64,000 bases of DNA, from positions 2,792,482 through 2,856,481 of the forward strand of contig NZ_FSRA01000001.1 of NCBI RefSeq assembly GCF_900129465.1, read 5' to 3'. Source of the stretch: Chitinophaga niabensis. GTDB lineage: Bacteria > Bacteroidota > Bacteroidia > Chitinophagales > Chitinophagaceae. The notes under the pieces were generated by a model. That model worked only from the letters and a program-made list of their open reading frames with translations, was not told where the DNA came from and did not search any database. Below, piece by piece: positions 1 to 9,400 of this stretch (its first letter is position 1; the number at the start of each line of letters is the position of its first letter). Made by a program: the position numbers and the translations under genes.

Positions 1-28
1 CAAGCTGTAGTTTATTCATGTGGTGGAA

Positions 29-1165
29 TTAGATTTTGAGGAACCATCGTTTGCGATACAGGAAATAAAGCGCTGCTAATTCAATGGCCAGTACGCCGCA
101 CCACAACCACACCTCATGAAATGCTTCGGGCGTAAACTTTATCAATCCTCCAAACAGGTACTGGGAAGTATGTTTGAAATTAACAATGCCATGCGATGCC
201 ATGTAGATAAGGATGGCATTGGTGCCGATCCACACGAAGGGCATACTCCATTTCTTCCAGCCTGCGGCGTCTATTACAAGGTAGAAGAAGGATAACAACA
301 GCAGGCTCCAGCCGGCGGTAACCAATACGAAAGAGCTGGTCCAGATATGTTTATTGAGCGGGAAGATAAGCCCCCAGGCATAGCCCAGTATTAAAGACAC
401 TACGCCGGCCAGGGCCAGGTAACTGCCTTTCTTCGTCCGGCTCCACTCGCAGGACTTCAGGAAATCCCCGGTGAGTACACCCAGCAGGGCGCTGCCTATG
501 GCAGGAACAGTAGAGAACAGCCCTTCCGGGTCAAATACTTCGCGGTAAAGATGGCCGGGCAGGAAGAGGCGGTCGAAATAACCGGCGAAGTTCCCTTCCG
601 GCGTTAAAACACCGGCTCCAAAACCGGGTACCGGGATCAGCATCATGGCCGCCCAGTAACCGATCAGGAGGATCCCTACCCAAATGATGCGCATGCGTAA
701 TGAGCAATTCAGGTAGATCAGGGCCGCAAAAAAGCAGGACAAGCCGATGCGGCCCAATACGCTGGCAAAACGGGTGTTCTCATATCCTTCCCAATGCAGC
801 AGGCCGTTCACAACCATGCCCAATACAATGAGGATAAGGGTACGCCGTACCAGCGAGCTGTATATCTTCTTTTTGCCGACCACGGCCGCTTTTGCATAGG
901 CAAAAGGCATGGATACCCCGGCAATAAAAATAAAAAGCGGGAAAATGAGGTCATAGAACGTGAAGCCGTTCCATTCGGAATGATGCAGCTGAACAGCCAT
1001 CGTTTCCAGTACAGGGTGATGTGTGGCCTTAGCAAGCTGGGTGAAGATCTCCTCCCCGCTAATGATCCAGAACATATCAAAACCCCTTAATGCATCCAGT
1101 GATTGCAGGCGGGACGATACATCCCCTGCCGGCATAGTGTTAGGTAAGCCCCCGGTATTAATCAT
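29..1165 (-). CDS. DUF5009 / heparan-alpha-glucosaminide N-acetyltransferase-like membrane protein
   Basis: Multi-pass inner-membrane protein of 378 residues related to the NagX/HGSNAT acyltransferase family (DUF5009). The hallmark is the N-terminal segment RLQSLDALRGFDMFWII at about residues 19-35, where the conserved LDALRGFDM motif opens the first membrane helix. About ten hydrophobic segments follow, and there is no signal peptide. Eukaryotic members move acetyl groups across a membrane onto glucosamine; bacterial members often lie near amino-sugar or polysaccharide genes, but the substrate here cannot be read from sequence. It lies 120 bp downstream of the inositol oxygenase gene on the same strand, with a hairpin between them, so it may have its own promoter. 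The fold and family are fairly sure; the reaction is inference. Confidence 0.82.
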   Translation of the reverse strand: MINTGGLPNTMPAGDVSSRLQSLDALRGFDMFWIISGEEIFTQLAKATHHPVLETMAVQLHHSEWNGFTFYDLIFPLFIFIAGVSMPFAYAKAAVVGKKKIYSSLVRRTLILIVLGMVVNGLLHWEGYENTRFASVLGRIGLSCFFAALIYLNCSLRMRIIWVGILLIGYWAAMMLIPVPGFGAGVLTPEGNFAGYFDRLFLPGHLYREVFDPEGLFSTVPAIGSALLGVLTGDFLKSCEWSRTKKGSYLALAGVVSLILGYAWGLIFPLNKHIWTSSFVLVTAGWSLLLLSFFYLVIDAAGWKKWSMPFVWIGTNAILIYMASHGIVNFKHTSQYLFGGLIKFTPEAFHEVWLWCGVLAIELAALYFLYRKRWFLKI

Positions 1166-1253
1166 CGTATAATTTCCCGATTTTTTCTGATACCCGCAAT
1201 AATCAGTGGTGTTATTTATTAGTTAGCGAGCGGTACAGGTATAGGTAAAGTTA

Positions 1254-1280
1254 TACTGCCGGATCCAGGACCCGGCAGTA
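1254..1280 (-). terminator. Hairpin after the inositol oxygenase gene
   Basis: Inverted repeat TACTGCCGG / CCGGCAGTA (1254-1262 and 1272-1280) just past the stop codon of the minus-strand inositol oxygenase gene. The loop is 9 nt and no strong U-tract follows, so termination is plausible rather than certain. Confidence 0.5.
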
Positions 1281-1285
1281 GTATA

Positions 1286-2173
1286 TTAGAATTTCAGTGT
1301 TTTTGGCAGGTATTTAGCCACCAGGTCCTCATAATAAGGCCGCAGCTCTTTCCAATCCGGCGGAACCGGGTTCTTGGAATAGAGGTCGTAAGGGTTGAAC
1401 AGTTTCACCCATTTCAGCATTTCGCGGTCGTGATCATCCAGCAACTGCTCATAATCCCCTTCCCGGTGCCAGGAGTAAAAGGAGTGATAACGCAGCATAT
1501 ACAGGCCGGATTCCGGCAGGCTGTCCTTCATCATCTGGTACACATATTCATCATGGCCCCAGGACATATGCACGTTGCGGAGACCGCATCCTTTCTTATA
1601 TATACCTGTAGGCGTCTGGTATTCCGGGTTATTGAAATCCGGGTTGTTCTTAAAGAACTCAGGGTATACGATCTTATCTGAGTAGGCACAGCCTACGGGG
1701 AAGGTATCCCCCACTACTGCCCACTGCGGTTCGCCGAAGAGGCAGAGGGTTTTACCCATGTCGTGCATGAGCCCTACCAGCACCATCCAATCCGGGTGAC
1801 CATCCCTGCGGATAGCCTCTGCTGTTTGCAGCAGGTGCTGGAACTGGTCCAGGTCCGTATCCGGGTCAGAATCATCTACCAGCTGGTTAAGGAAGTCAAA
1901 TGCCTCCCAGATGGGCATCTCTTTTTTATTGAAACGCAGGTAATCTGCTCTTTTTTCCTGTACAAAATCATACGTTTGATAAGTATGGTTCAGCCGGTAG
2001 AATTCCCTTACCGTATCCCTTTCAGGCGCCTCGTAATTGCGGTATGCTTCTGTGGATTTGGAGGTAGCAATAGCTTCAGGATCAGGATAACGCTCAAGAA
2101 CGGCATCTTCCCATTCATCAAGGCTTCCCAGAGGGTTAATTTCTTTTTCGGTGAACTTTTGTGTGGTACTCAT
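1286..2173 (-). CDS. Inositol oxygenase (MIOX family)
   Basis: Cytosolic di-iron oxygenase that cleaves myo-inositol to D-glucuronate (EC 1.13.99.1). The 295-residue length matches animal and plant MIOX. All six iron ligands known from the mammalian enzyme have counterparts here: His113 (FQHLLQTAE), His137-Asp138 (LMHDMGK), His207 (SWGHDEY), His230 (RYHSFYSWH) and Asp263 (FNPYDLYSK). It is transcribed divergently from a LacI-family regulator 111 bp away; a palindromic operator lies in that gap, so inositol- or glucuronate-dependent control is likely. No other inositol catabolism gene is nearby, so the glucuronate presumably joins hexuronate catabolism encoded elsewhere. Bacterial MIOX is uncommon outside Bacteroidota, but the identification is strong. 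Confidence 0.95.
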   Translation of the reverse strand: MSTTQKFTEKEINPLGSLDEWEDAVLERYPDPEAIATSKSTEAYRNYEAPERDTVREFYRLNHTYQTYDFVQEKRADYLRFNKKEMPIWEAFDFLNQLVDDSDPDTDLDQFQHLLQTAEAIRRDGHPDWMVLVGLMHDMGKTLCLFGEPQWAVVGDTFPVGCAYSDKIVYPEFFKNNPDFNNPEYQTPTGIYKKGCGLRNVHMSWGHDEYVYQMMKDSLPESGLYMLRYHSFYSWHREGDYEQLLDDHDREMLKWVKLFNPYDLYSKNPVPPDWKELRPYYEDLVAKYLPKTLKF

Positions 2174-2267
2174 AGGAGCATCAGTTTACTGTGAGAAAAT
2201 TGTGGAATGTTTCCCTAATTTCGACGTTTTTCCCAAGATTCTTTGCATAATAGTGTAGCTTTATTTA

Positions 2268-2281
2268 CGAAACCGGTTTCG
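2268..2281. promoter_or_regulatory. Palindromic LacI-type operator
   Basis: The sequence CGAAACCGGTTTCG is a perfect 14-bp palindrome with a central CG step. This is the general form of LacI/GalR-family operators. It ends 3 bp before the chosen start codon of the lacI gene and lies about 95 bp upstream of the divergent inositol oxygenase start. A repressor here would block its own transcription and could also affect the divergent gene. Confidence 0.7.
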
Positions 2282-2284
2282 AAA

Positions 2285-3298
2285 ATGAAGAATGTTACCA
2301 TCAGAGCGTTAGCTAAGGAATTGAACTTATCCGTTTCCACTATTTCCAAGGCATTGCGGGACAGTTATGAGATCAGCGAAGAAACCAAACAACGGGTGCT
2401 GGAAGTAGCCAACCGGCTGAGTTATACACCCAATCCTTATGCCAGCAGCCTGCGCGGCAAAAAAAGCAAAAACATTGCTGTAGTGATCCCCGAGATCGCG
2501 GATAGTTTTTTTGCGATCGCTATTAATGGTATTGAAGCGGTGGTGAAAGAAAAAGGTTATCACGTACTGATCTGCCTTACGCATGAAAGCTTTGAAAATG
2601 AAAAAGCCATACTCCGGGAATTTGGCAGTGGCCGTGTAGATGGGGTACTGATGTCCGTTTCCAGCGAAACCACCTCCTGCGAGCATATCTGTGATCTGAT
2701 GGACAAAGAGGTGCCGGTGGTATTCTTTGACCGTGTGCTGGATGAAGTGGATACAGATAAGATCGTAACGAATGATTTTGAAAGTGGTTACGCCGCTACC
2801 CGGCACCTGGTAGAAAAGGGATGTAAAAAGATTGCCTATCTCGGCATCTCCAAAAGCCTTGCCATCAGCAACAACCGTATGGAAGGTTATAAAAAGGCAT
2901 TGGCGGACCACCACATCCCCTTTGAAGCAAGTGATATTGTACTTTGCACCAATGACCCTGCTTATAATATCGAGATCGTAAAAGAACTGCTGCAGCGAAA
3001 GAAAAGACCGGATGGAATTGTGGCATCTGTGGAGAAGCTTACCACCACCGTGTACCTGGCCTGTAATGAATTGCAACTGGTCATTCCGCAGCAGCTGCGT
3101 ATCGTTTGTTTTTCCAATCTTGAAATTGCTACCATCCTCCACCCCTCTCTTACTACTATAACACAGCCTGCATTTGAGATGGGTAAGTCTGCCGCAACAG
3201 TATTACTGAAAGCATTGGACAAGAAGAATAACGGCCAGCCTAAAAAACAGCTGGTTATCCCTTCTACATTGATCATCAGAGGCTCCAGCAGTATATGA
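2285..3298 (+). CDS. LacI/GalR family transcriptional regulator
   Basis: DNA-binding repressor or activator of 337 residues. The N-terminal helix-turn-helix starts directly at the chosen Met (MKNVTIRALAKELNLSVST), followed by the hinge region (NPYASSLRGKKS, about residues 50-60) and a periplasmic-binding-protein-like sensor domain to the end. An upstream in-frame ATG at 2243 would add 14 residues overlapping the operator palindrome and is not favoured. It is divergent from the inositol oxygenase gene and overlaps the next GNAT gene by 4 bp (ATGA), so those two are co-transcribed. The ligand is unknown; inositol or glucuronate is an inference from the neighbour. Confidence 0.93.
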   Translation: MKNVTIRALAKELNLSVSTISKALRDSYEISEETKQRVLEVANRLSYTPNPYASSLRGKKSKNIAVVIPEIADSFFAIAINGIEAVVKEKGYHVLICLTHESFENEKAILREFGSGRVDGVLMSVSSETTSCEHICDLMDKEVPVVFFDRVLDEVDTDKIVTNDFESGYAATRHLVEKGCKKIAYLGISKSLAISNNRMEGYKKALADHHIPFEASDIVLCTNDPAYNIEIVKELLQRKKRPDGIVASVEKLTTTVYLACNELQLVIPQQLRIVCFSNLEIATILHPSLTTITQPAFEMGKSAATVLLKALDKKNNGQPKKQLVIPSTLIIRGSSSI

Positions 3299-3741
3299 AA
3301 CTTATCAGAACAACATCAGAAAACCCGGATTTCGTAGCGCTTGTACGCGAGCTGGATCAATACCTTGCAGGTGTGAACGGCGAAGCACATGGCTTCTTTG
3401 CGCAATTCAACAAAATAGATATGCTGAAGCATACCGTGGTAGCATATATTGATGATATCCCGGTAGGCTGCGGCGCATTCAAAGCCTTTGATACCACTGC
3501 TGCAGAGATCAAGCGGATGTTTGTACAGCCTGCCTTTCGCGGGAAAGGAATTGCCAGTGCCATCCTCAAAGAACTGGAAACCTGGGCGGCTGAAGAAGGC
3601 TTCACTGCCTGCATGCTCGAAACCGGCAGCCATATGCCGGATGCAGTGGCGCTTTATGCCGCCAGGGGCTACAACGTTACCGCTAAATACGGCCAGTATG
3701 TGGATTCTGAGCTGAGTGTATGCATGCGGAAAGATGTCTGA
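3295..3741 (+). CDS. GNAT family N-acetyltransferase
   Basis: A 148-residue single-domain GCN5-related acetyltransferase. The acetyl-CoA loop is visible as VQPAFRGKGIASAIL (about residues 77-91, an R/Q-x-x-G-x-G/A type motif), after the beta-strand IKRMFV. Its start codon overlaps the stop of the lacI gene (ATGA), implying translational coupling. The substrate cannot be predicted. A link to inositol metabolism is not evident; it may simply be a passenger. Confidence 0.88.
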   Translation: MKLIRTTSENPDFVALVRELDQYLAGVNGEAHGFFAQFNKIDMLKHTVVAYIDDIPVGCGAFKAFDTTAAEIKRMFVQPAFRGKGIASAILKELETWAAEEGFTACMLETGSHMPDAVALYAARGYNVTAKYGQYVDSELSVCMRKDV

Positions 3742-3808
3742 AGGTCCCTTGTCGCATTAAACCCTTTCTTTGTCGGAATCTCCCCCCGGCGCTCTTCCCG
3801 TGGCGTTG

Positions 3809-3816
3809 TAAGTTTG
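3809..3816 (+). promoter_or_regulatory. Bacteroidota -7 promoter element
   Basis: TAAGTTTG is an exact match to the TAnnTTTG consensus, 19 bp before the ATG of the SRPBCC gene. No good -33 TTG is seen at the usual distance. Confidence 0.45.
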
Positions 3817-3835
3817 TATTGCAAAACAACGAATC

Positions 3836-4255
3836 ATGGAAAATAAAACACCTATCACAGTAGAAGCAACCATTCAGGCCCCGGTTGAAAAAGTATGGAA
3901 ATACTGGAGCGAGCCTGCACATATTATGAACTGGTGCAGCGCCTCAGACGACTGGCATGCTCCTGCCGCAACAAACGACCTGCGTTCGGGCGGAAAGTTC
4001 TCCACCACCATGGCTGCAAAAGATGGCAGTTTCAGTTTTGATTTTGCAGGCGTTTATGACCAGGTAAAAGATCAGCAATACATCTCCTATACAATGGGTG
4101 ATGGCAGAACGGTAAAGATCACTTTCAGCGGTGAAGGCAATGCTACAAAGGTTGTGGAAACATTTGACCCGGAAGAAGTGAATACAAGGGAATTACAACA
4201 AGGCGGCTGGCAGGCAATCCTGAACAACTTCAAGAAATATACAGAAGGGAACTAA
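3836..4255 (+). CDS. SRPBCC / AHSA1-like domain protein
   Basis: A 139-residue protein of the START/Bet v1-like SRPBCC superfamily, subgroup related to Aha1 C-terminal domains. Visible features are the N-terminal strand ITVEATIQAPVEKVWKYWSEP, the DLRSGGKF turn, the YDQVKDQQYISYTMGDGR strand pair and a C-terminal helix (QGGWQAILNNFKKYTE) that closes the cavity. Such proteins bind small hydrophobic ligands or act as chaperone partners; the role here is not known. It is monocistronic, between its own promoter element and a strong terminator. Confidence 0.85.
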   Translation: MENKTPITVEATIQAPVEKVWKYWSEPAHIMNWCSASDDWHAPAATNDLRSGGKFSTTMAAKDGSFSFDFAGVYDQVKDQQYISYTMGDGRTVKITFSGEGNATKVVETFDPEEVNTRELQQGGWQAILNNFKKYTEGN

Positions 4256-4272
4256 GGTTTTCTCTTTTCAGG

Positions 4273-4304
4273 GGGCAGCATATCAAAGATATGCTGCCCT
4301 TTTG
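4273..4304 (+). terminator. Rho-independent terminator after the SRPBCC gene
   Basis: Perfect 12-bp stem (GGGCAGCATATC / GATATGCTGCCC) with an AAA loop, followed by CTTTTG. Confidence 0.85.
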
Positions 4305-4387
4305 CCTGCAAACCCTTTACCACAGGCACTTGTAGATTTTTCTTTATCTCCAAGCAAAAAAGTTTTTTTTAAATACATTTCGTTTTA

Positions 4388-4395
4388 TACTTTTG
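4388..4395 (+). promoter_or_regulatory. -7 promoter element of tRNA-Ser
   Basis: TACTTTTG matches TAnnTTTG exactly and ends 4 bp before the first base of the mature tRNA. Transcription would therefore start within a few bases of the mature 5' end, leaving almost no leader for RNase P. The -33 region is a T-run without a clear TTG. Confidence 0.6.
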
Positions 4396-4399
4396 CCGC

Positions 4400-4484
4400 G
4401 GAGGAATGGCAGAGCGGTCGATTGCGGCAGTCTTGAAAACTGTTGACTGTAACAGGTCCGGGGGTTCGAATCCCTCTTCCTCCG
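4400..4484 (+). tRNA. tRNA-Ser (anticodon TGA)
   Basis: Class II tRNA of 85 nt. The acceptor stem is GGAGGAA (4400-4406) with TTCCTCC (4477-4483) and discriminator G4484; CCA is not encoded. The anticodon loop reads CTTGAAA with anticodon TGA, a variable arm follows, and the T-arm is GGGGG-TTCGAAT-CCCTC (4460-4476). The long variable arm and the UGA anticodon define serine. A transcription terminator follows 16 nt later. Confidence 0.95.
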
Positions 4485-4500
4485 CTGACAAAACAAGATG

Positions 4501-4530
4501 AACTCACAGGCTAAGCTTGTGGGTTTTTTG
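4501..4530 (+). terminator. Terminator after tRNA-Ser
   Basis: Ten-base-pair stem (4501-4510 with 4516-4525, including two G-U pairs) with loop CTAAG, leading into a run of Ts (4524-4529). Confidence 0.85.
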
Positions 4531-4586
4531 TTTTTTAGGAATACCCTTTCTCATAATTCTATTTATATTTATGGAGATTCCACTGA

Positions 4587-5153
4587 ATGCAATACCAATC
4601 ATATACTGACCATCAGTTATTAGACATGTTAAGGTTGGGAGATAAAGCTGCACTGAACGAAATATACACCAGATACCAGGGCATCCTTTACAGTCACGCC
4701 TTTAGACGCTTTCCCGACCGGGAGGAAGTGCGTGATGTAGTGCAGGATATATTTATCAATCTCTGGAATAACCGCGCACACCTCCAGGTTGGCACCAGCC
4801 TCGCCGCCTATCTCTATACATCGGTACGGAACCGCCTGCTCAATATTATCCGCCATCAGAAAGTACAGGACGCTTACGTTCATTCCCTGCAGAATTTTAT
4901 CGACAAAGGAGAAAACATCACGGATGAAAAGCTCCGGGAAAAGGAACTGATCCGCCTTGTTGAACAGGAAGTGGCGGCACTGCCGGCGCAAATGCGCCTT
5001 ATCTTTGAAATGAGCCGCCAGCTTAACATGAGCCACCAGCAAATAGCCGAAGAATTGAACCTGAGCCCTCTTACGGTGCGGACCCAGGTCAGGAACGCAT
5101 TGCGGATCCTTAAGGTGCGGCTGGGTCCCCGGACCTTTAGTATTTTCTTCTGA
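4587..5153 (+). CDS. ECF sigma factor, module 1
   Basis: RNA polymerase sigma-70 factor of the extracytoplasmic-function class, 188 residues. Region 2 spans about residues 20-90 (ALNEIYTRYQGILYSHAFRR, then DVVQDIFINLWNNR). Region 4 spans about 125-180 (LPAQMRLIFEMSRQLNMSHQ, then the HTH EELNLSPLTVRTQVRNALRI). It is followed after 79 bp by its FecR-type anti-sigma factor and then susCD, the standard Bacteroidota arrangement. It should direct RNA polymerase to the susC promoter when SusC signals substrate. The start ATG is the only good candidate ahead of region 2. A weak -7-like TATATTTA lies at 4564-4571. Confidence 0.95.
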   Translation: MQYQSYTDHQLLDMLRLGDKAALNEIYTRYQGILYSHAFRRFPDREEVRDVVQDIFINLWNNRAHLQVGTSLAAYLYTSVRNRLLNIIRHQKVQDAYVHSLQNFIDKGENITDEKLREKELIRLVEQEVAALPAQMRLIFEMSRQLNMSHQQIAEELNLSPLTVRTQVRNALRILKVRLGPRTFSIFF

Positions 5154-5232
5154 TTTTTTTTAAATCATCTACCCCCTTGCCCTTTATTGCGTGTCATATA
5201 CGTATACAGGGGGAAATAATCCCCATTCCACG

Positions 5233-6354
5233 ATGAAGAACGCCAAAGAACTGCTTGATAAATATCTTTCCGGAGAGGCTACCAGCGAAGAAAAAGCGCT
5301 GGTTGAATCCTGGTATCTGCAAGAGGGCCTCCCTCCCTCTGATCTTTCGCAACAACAACTTCAGGAAGAATACGACATGGGCCTGAAAGCGCTGCAGGCA
5401 CAGCTTACACCTGTAAGGCGCATCTGGCCGCGTTGGGCAGCCGCCGCAGCGGTATTATTATGTGTGGGCACCGCCGTCTTTTATATGACTCCCGCTAAGC
5501 AGCATGTGCAGCCAGCCGTAACGGTAAATGTAACGGAAGCGGATATACCAGCCGGCAGCAACAAAGCCGTGCTGACCCTTTCCAATGGGAAAAAGATCAG
5601 CCTCACAGACGCCGCGCCGGGTAGCCTTGCCCGTGAGTATGGCGTATCCGCAGAAAAAACAGCAGATGGTGAACTGGTGTACAACGCCAACGGTTCCGCC
5701 AACGCGCAGGAATATCATACTATTACCACGCCTGCCGGTGGTCAGTACCAGGTTACCTTGCCTGATGGCAGCCATGTTTGGCTGAACGCCGCATCCAGCC
5801 TGCGTTACCCTGTGAAGTTCGGGCAACAGGAACGGCTGGTGGAATTAAGCGGTGAGGCCTATTTTGAGGTAAATAAACAAACCGGCGGGCGCCCCTTCAT
5901 TGTGCAAACCGGTGGCCAGCAGGTGCAGGTATTGGGTACACATTTTAATATCAGCGGGTATGCGAATGATGCTGCTATTAAAACCACCCTGCTGGAAGGA
6001 TCTGTGCGAGTACGGAACACCCCGGGCAATACTGTACTGCTGAAACCGGGGCAAATGGCGGTCAACAACCAAACACAGGGCCCCATACGTGTAACGGCGG
6101 CGGATGTGGAAGATGTAATGGCCTGGAAGAACGGATTATTCATTTTTAATAATGAGCATATCAGGGACATTATGACCAAACTGGCACGCTGGTACGATAT
6201 TGATGTGCAATATGAGGGAGATATGTCTGGCGTGGCCTTCCAGGGGAACTACCAACGCTCAAGGAGCCTCGTGAACCTGCTCAAAACAATTGAACAAACC
6301 AATAGCATCCGCTTTAAAATTGAAGGAAGGCGGGTTACTGTGATCAAACAATAA
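5233..6354 (+). CDS. FecR-family anti-sigma factor, module 1
   Basis: A 373-residue inner-membrane regulator. The cytoplasmic N-terminal sigma-binding part (MKNAKELLDKYLSGEATSEE) is followed by one membrane helix at about residues 72-90 (WAAAAAVLLCVGTAVFYM). The periplasmic FecR domain (ITTPAGGQYQVTLPDGSHVWLNAASSLRYP and following, about 165-270) precedes a C-terminal STN-like part (DIMTKLARWYDIDVQYEG). It transmits the SusC signal to the sigma factor encoded upstream. A GTG start at 5191 would add 14 residues, but the ATG at 5233 fits the family N-terminus. Confidence 0.95.
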   Translation: MKNAKELLDKYLSGEATSEEKALVESWYLQEGLPPSDLSQQQLQEEYDMGLKALQAQLTPVRRIWPRWAAAAAVLLCVGTAVFYMTPAKQHVQPAVTVNVTEADIPAGSNKAVLTLSNGKKISLTDAAPGSLAREYGVSAEKTADGELVYNANGSANAQEYHTITTPAGGQYQVTLPDGSHVWLNAASSLRYPVKFGQQERLVELSGEAYFEVNKQTGGRPFIVQTGGQQVQVLGTHFNISGYANDAAIKTTLLEGSVRVRNTPGNTVLLKPGQMAVNNQTQGPIRVTAADVEDVMAWKNGLFIFNNEHIRDIMTKLARWYDIDVQYEGDMSGVAFQGNYQRSRSLVNLLKTIEQTNSIRFKIEGRRVTVIKQ

Positions 6355-6435
6355 ACTTTTTTTAATTGACGAACAACCGTTCATACTGCAACTAATGCAG
6401 GATGCGGAACCGTATTGTAAAAATTCCCGCGTGTT

Positions 6436-9400
6436 ATGAAATGTAGATTTACTTTTTTCCTGATCGCCTTTCTGCTGGCCGGCGCTCCGGGCTTCTCACA
6501 ACAAGTCAGCATCCACGTGAAAGACGCTTCTATCAAGGAAGTATTTTCCAGGCTTACGGAACAAACCGGCCTGAACTTTATGGCCGATGCCCTCCTGATG
6601 AAAAACCTGAAACCGCTCAACCTGCAGTTCAGTAACACACCGCTGAACGAAGTATTGCAGAAATGTTTCAGCGGCGAAGAGGTGGACATCCTTGTGAACC
6701 AGAACTACAAAACAGTAGTGATACGGAAGAAGGCACCAGCCGCTAAAGCAGGCAGGCAGCAAAAACAGGTTACCGGTAAGATCACCAATAGCACAAATGA
6801 ACCGCTGCCAGGTGTAAGCATCCGTGCGAAAAATACGGTTACCGCTACGGTATCTGATACCGCAGGCATGTTCAGCATTGCCGTTCCGGAAAACGATGCC
6901 ACGCTCACTTTTTCCTTCATCGGGTTTACAACTAAGGAGGTAGCGGTAAAAGAGGGATCGGATATAAACGTAGTGCTGGAAGATCAGCAAAAGGCATTGG
7001 GAGAAGTAGTGGTGATCGGTTATGGCGAGCAAAGCAGTAAAAAAGTGACCACTGCTATTTCACGGATCGGCGGAAGCGCTATCGCCAAACAGCCCGTTGC
7101 AACGCCAGGTGAAGCCCTCGCAGCACTTGCGCCGGGCATACAGGTGCAATCAGCACGGGGAGGTTATCCCGGCGAAGCACCTACTATCCGGATCAGGGGT
7201 GTTGGTTCCCTCGGCACCAGCAGTGATCCGTTATACGTGGTGGATGGTTATCCCTTACAGGAATCCACGCAATTTGACCTGATCAATCCGGCCGATATCG
7301 AATCCATAGAACTGTTGAAAGATGCGGCCTCCGCAGCCATTTATGGCTCCAGGGCAGCTAATGGTGTAGTGATCGTCACTACAAAAAGAGGTAAAGCAGG
7401 CAAGGCAAGTTTTAATGTATCTGCATATAGCGGTATGCAACAGATCGCCAAAAAAGTAGATCTGCTGAACCGGGATGAATATATCGATTATGCCAAGTTC
7501 ACGGCGCGCCTGCGTAATGTAACATATCCTGCGGTGTTTGATACCAACCCGGATAGTTTGCCGGATGTGGACTGGCAGGATGTGATCTTCCGGCAGGCCC
7601 CTATCGCCGACTTCCAGATGTCCGCAAGAGGTGGCTCTGAAAAAGCCCGGTATTCCGTGTCTGGCGGATACTTCAGCCAGGATGGCACCATGCGCGGCAC
7701 TTCCTACAAACGGTATAACCTTCGTTTTAATATGGATGCGGACCTTCATCCTAAATTAAAGATCGGTATCTCCATGGCGCCTTCTTTCTCCGATCAGTAC
7801 CGGCAGCCGGCAGGTGGACAGTTCAGCGAGGCTTCTGCCAGCGAAACAGTCGGTGGGCGCACTTTACCAAGCCCTATCCACTCCGCGGTATTAATGCCCC
7901 CCATAGTGCCTGTATATGCAGCAGATGGGGATTATGCACAGGGATACAGAGGTTTGAAAAATTCCGCGAACGGCGTGTTCTTCCAGGCGAGCCTCTATAA
8001 CCCGCTGGGTGTGCTGGAACAATACCGCAACAGGGTAAAAGAATACCGCCTGCTGGGGAACAGCTTCCTGGAATACGAACCCTTGAAACGACTGAAGCTG
8101 AAAACCTCCCTCGGCGCTACCCTCAACATCAATGATCAGAATGCTTATATACCAGCTACACTGGCCAATAACAGCGCGCCGGCGGCCAGCCGCTCCAACC
8201 CTGTGATCGCGCAGATCTATGCAATGGAAAACCAGTCCACCGTGGTAGACTGGCTCTGGGAGAACACACTTACCTATTCAGGCAGCATTGCAGAAGCACA
8301 TCATTTTAATGCGCTTTTGCTTTACTCGCTGCAAAAATACCAGGCTAAATCCACCGGTGCCACAGGCCGTTCCGGTACGTATACAAGCGCATTACTCGAA
8401 AATCCGCTAGCTTCGTCGGACCTTGTAGGCTCGCTGGCTTACAGTCAGAACTCCTTCCTGTCATTCGGCGGCCGCCTCAATTATGATTATAAGAATAAAT
8501 ACCTGCTGTCCGCCGCACTTCGCCGCGATGGTTCTTCCCGCTTTGGGCCCAACAACCGTTTTGCATCTTTTCCCTCGGTATCTGCGGCATGGCGCATCAG
8601 CGAAGAACCATTCATGCAAGCCATCAGCCCGGTGTTGAACGAAGTAAAAATACGCGCCAGCTATGGCGAAACCGGTAATGCCAGCATTGGTGATTTTACC
8701 TGGGCCAACAACATTGTACCACGCGATTATGGTTTTGGTAACCAACGTACTTACGGCAGCGCACAATCCGGCTTTGCTAATTATGATCTCACCTGGGAAA
8801 AGAACCGGCAAACAGACATTGGGCTGGAGCTGGGTTTCCTCGATGATAAATACAGTATCACCCTCGATTATTACACCCGCGAAACAGAAGGTATGCTTTT
8901 CCAGAAAGACCTGCCCGCCATTATCGGGTATGCAGCTTTCTATCGCACCAACCTGGGCAAATTGCGCAACCAGGGTGTAGAACTGAATGCAAAAGCCAAT
9001 CTCAATCTTGGCCCCGTTAAATGGGTGCTGGAAGGGAACATATCAGCCAACCGTACAAAGGTACTCAGCCTGGGCGGCCCCTCTTCCCTCCCTCCGGATG
9101 CGGCCATCTTTGGATGGGATAACGTATTCCAGGTAAGAACAGGTGATCCGCTGGGGCTGATGTATGGTTATGAGGTGGCAGGTATTTTCCGCACAGCGCA
9201 GGACCTCCAGGCGCATCCTCAATGGGTGACCGGTAATAAAGTAGGGGACTGGATCATCAAAGATCAGAACAACGATAAAAAAATTGACGAGAACGACCGC
9301 GCTGTACTGGGCCACGGTTTCCCGGATTTTCTCTATGGCCTCAACAGCACCTGGCAATACCGGAACATAGATCTTTCTATCCTGGTGCAGGGTGTACAGG

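Noticed and set aside
2327..3142. 271-codon minus-strand frame opposite lacI
   Set aside because: It is antisense to a clear LacI gene and shows no domain, signal or sensible composition.
5191..5232. GTG start adding 14 residues to FecR of module 1
   Set aside because: The added residues do not resemble FecR N-termini, while MKNAKELLDKYLSGEA does.
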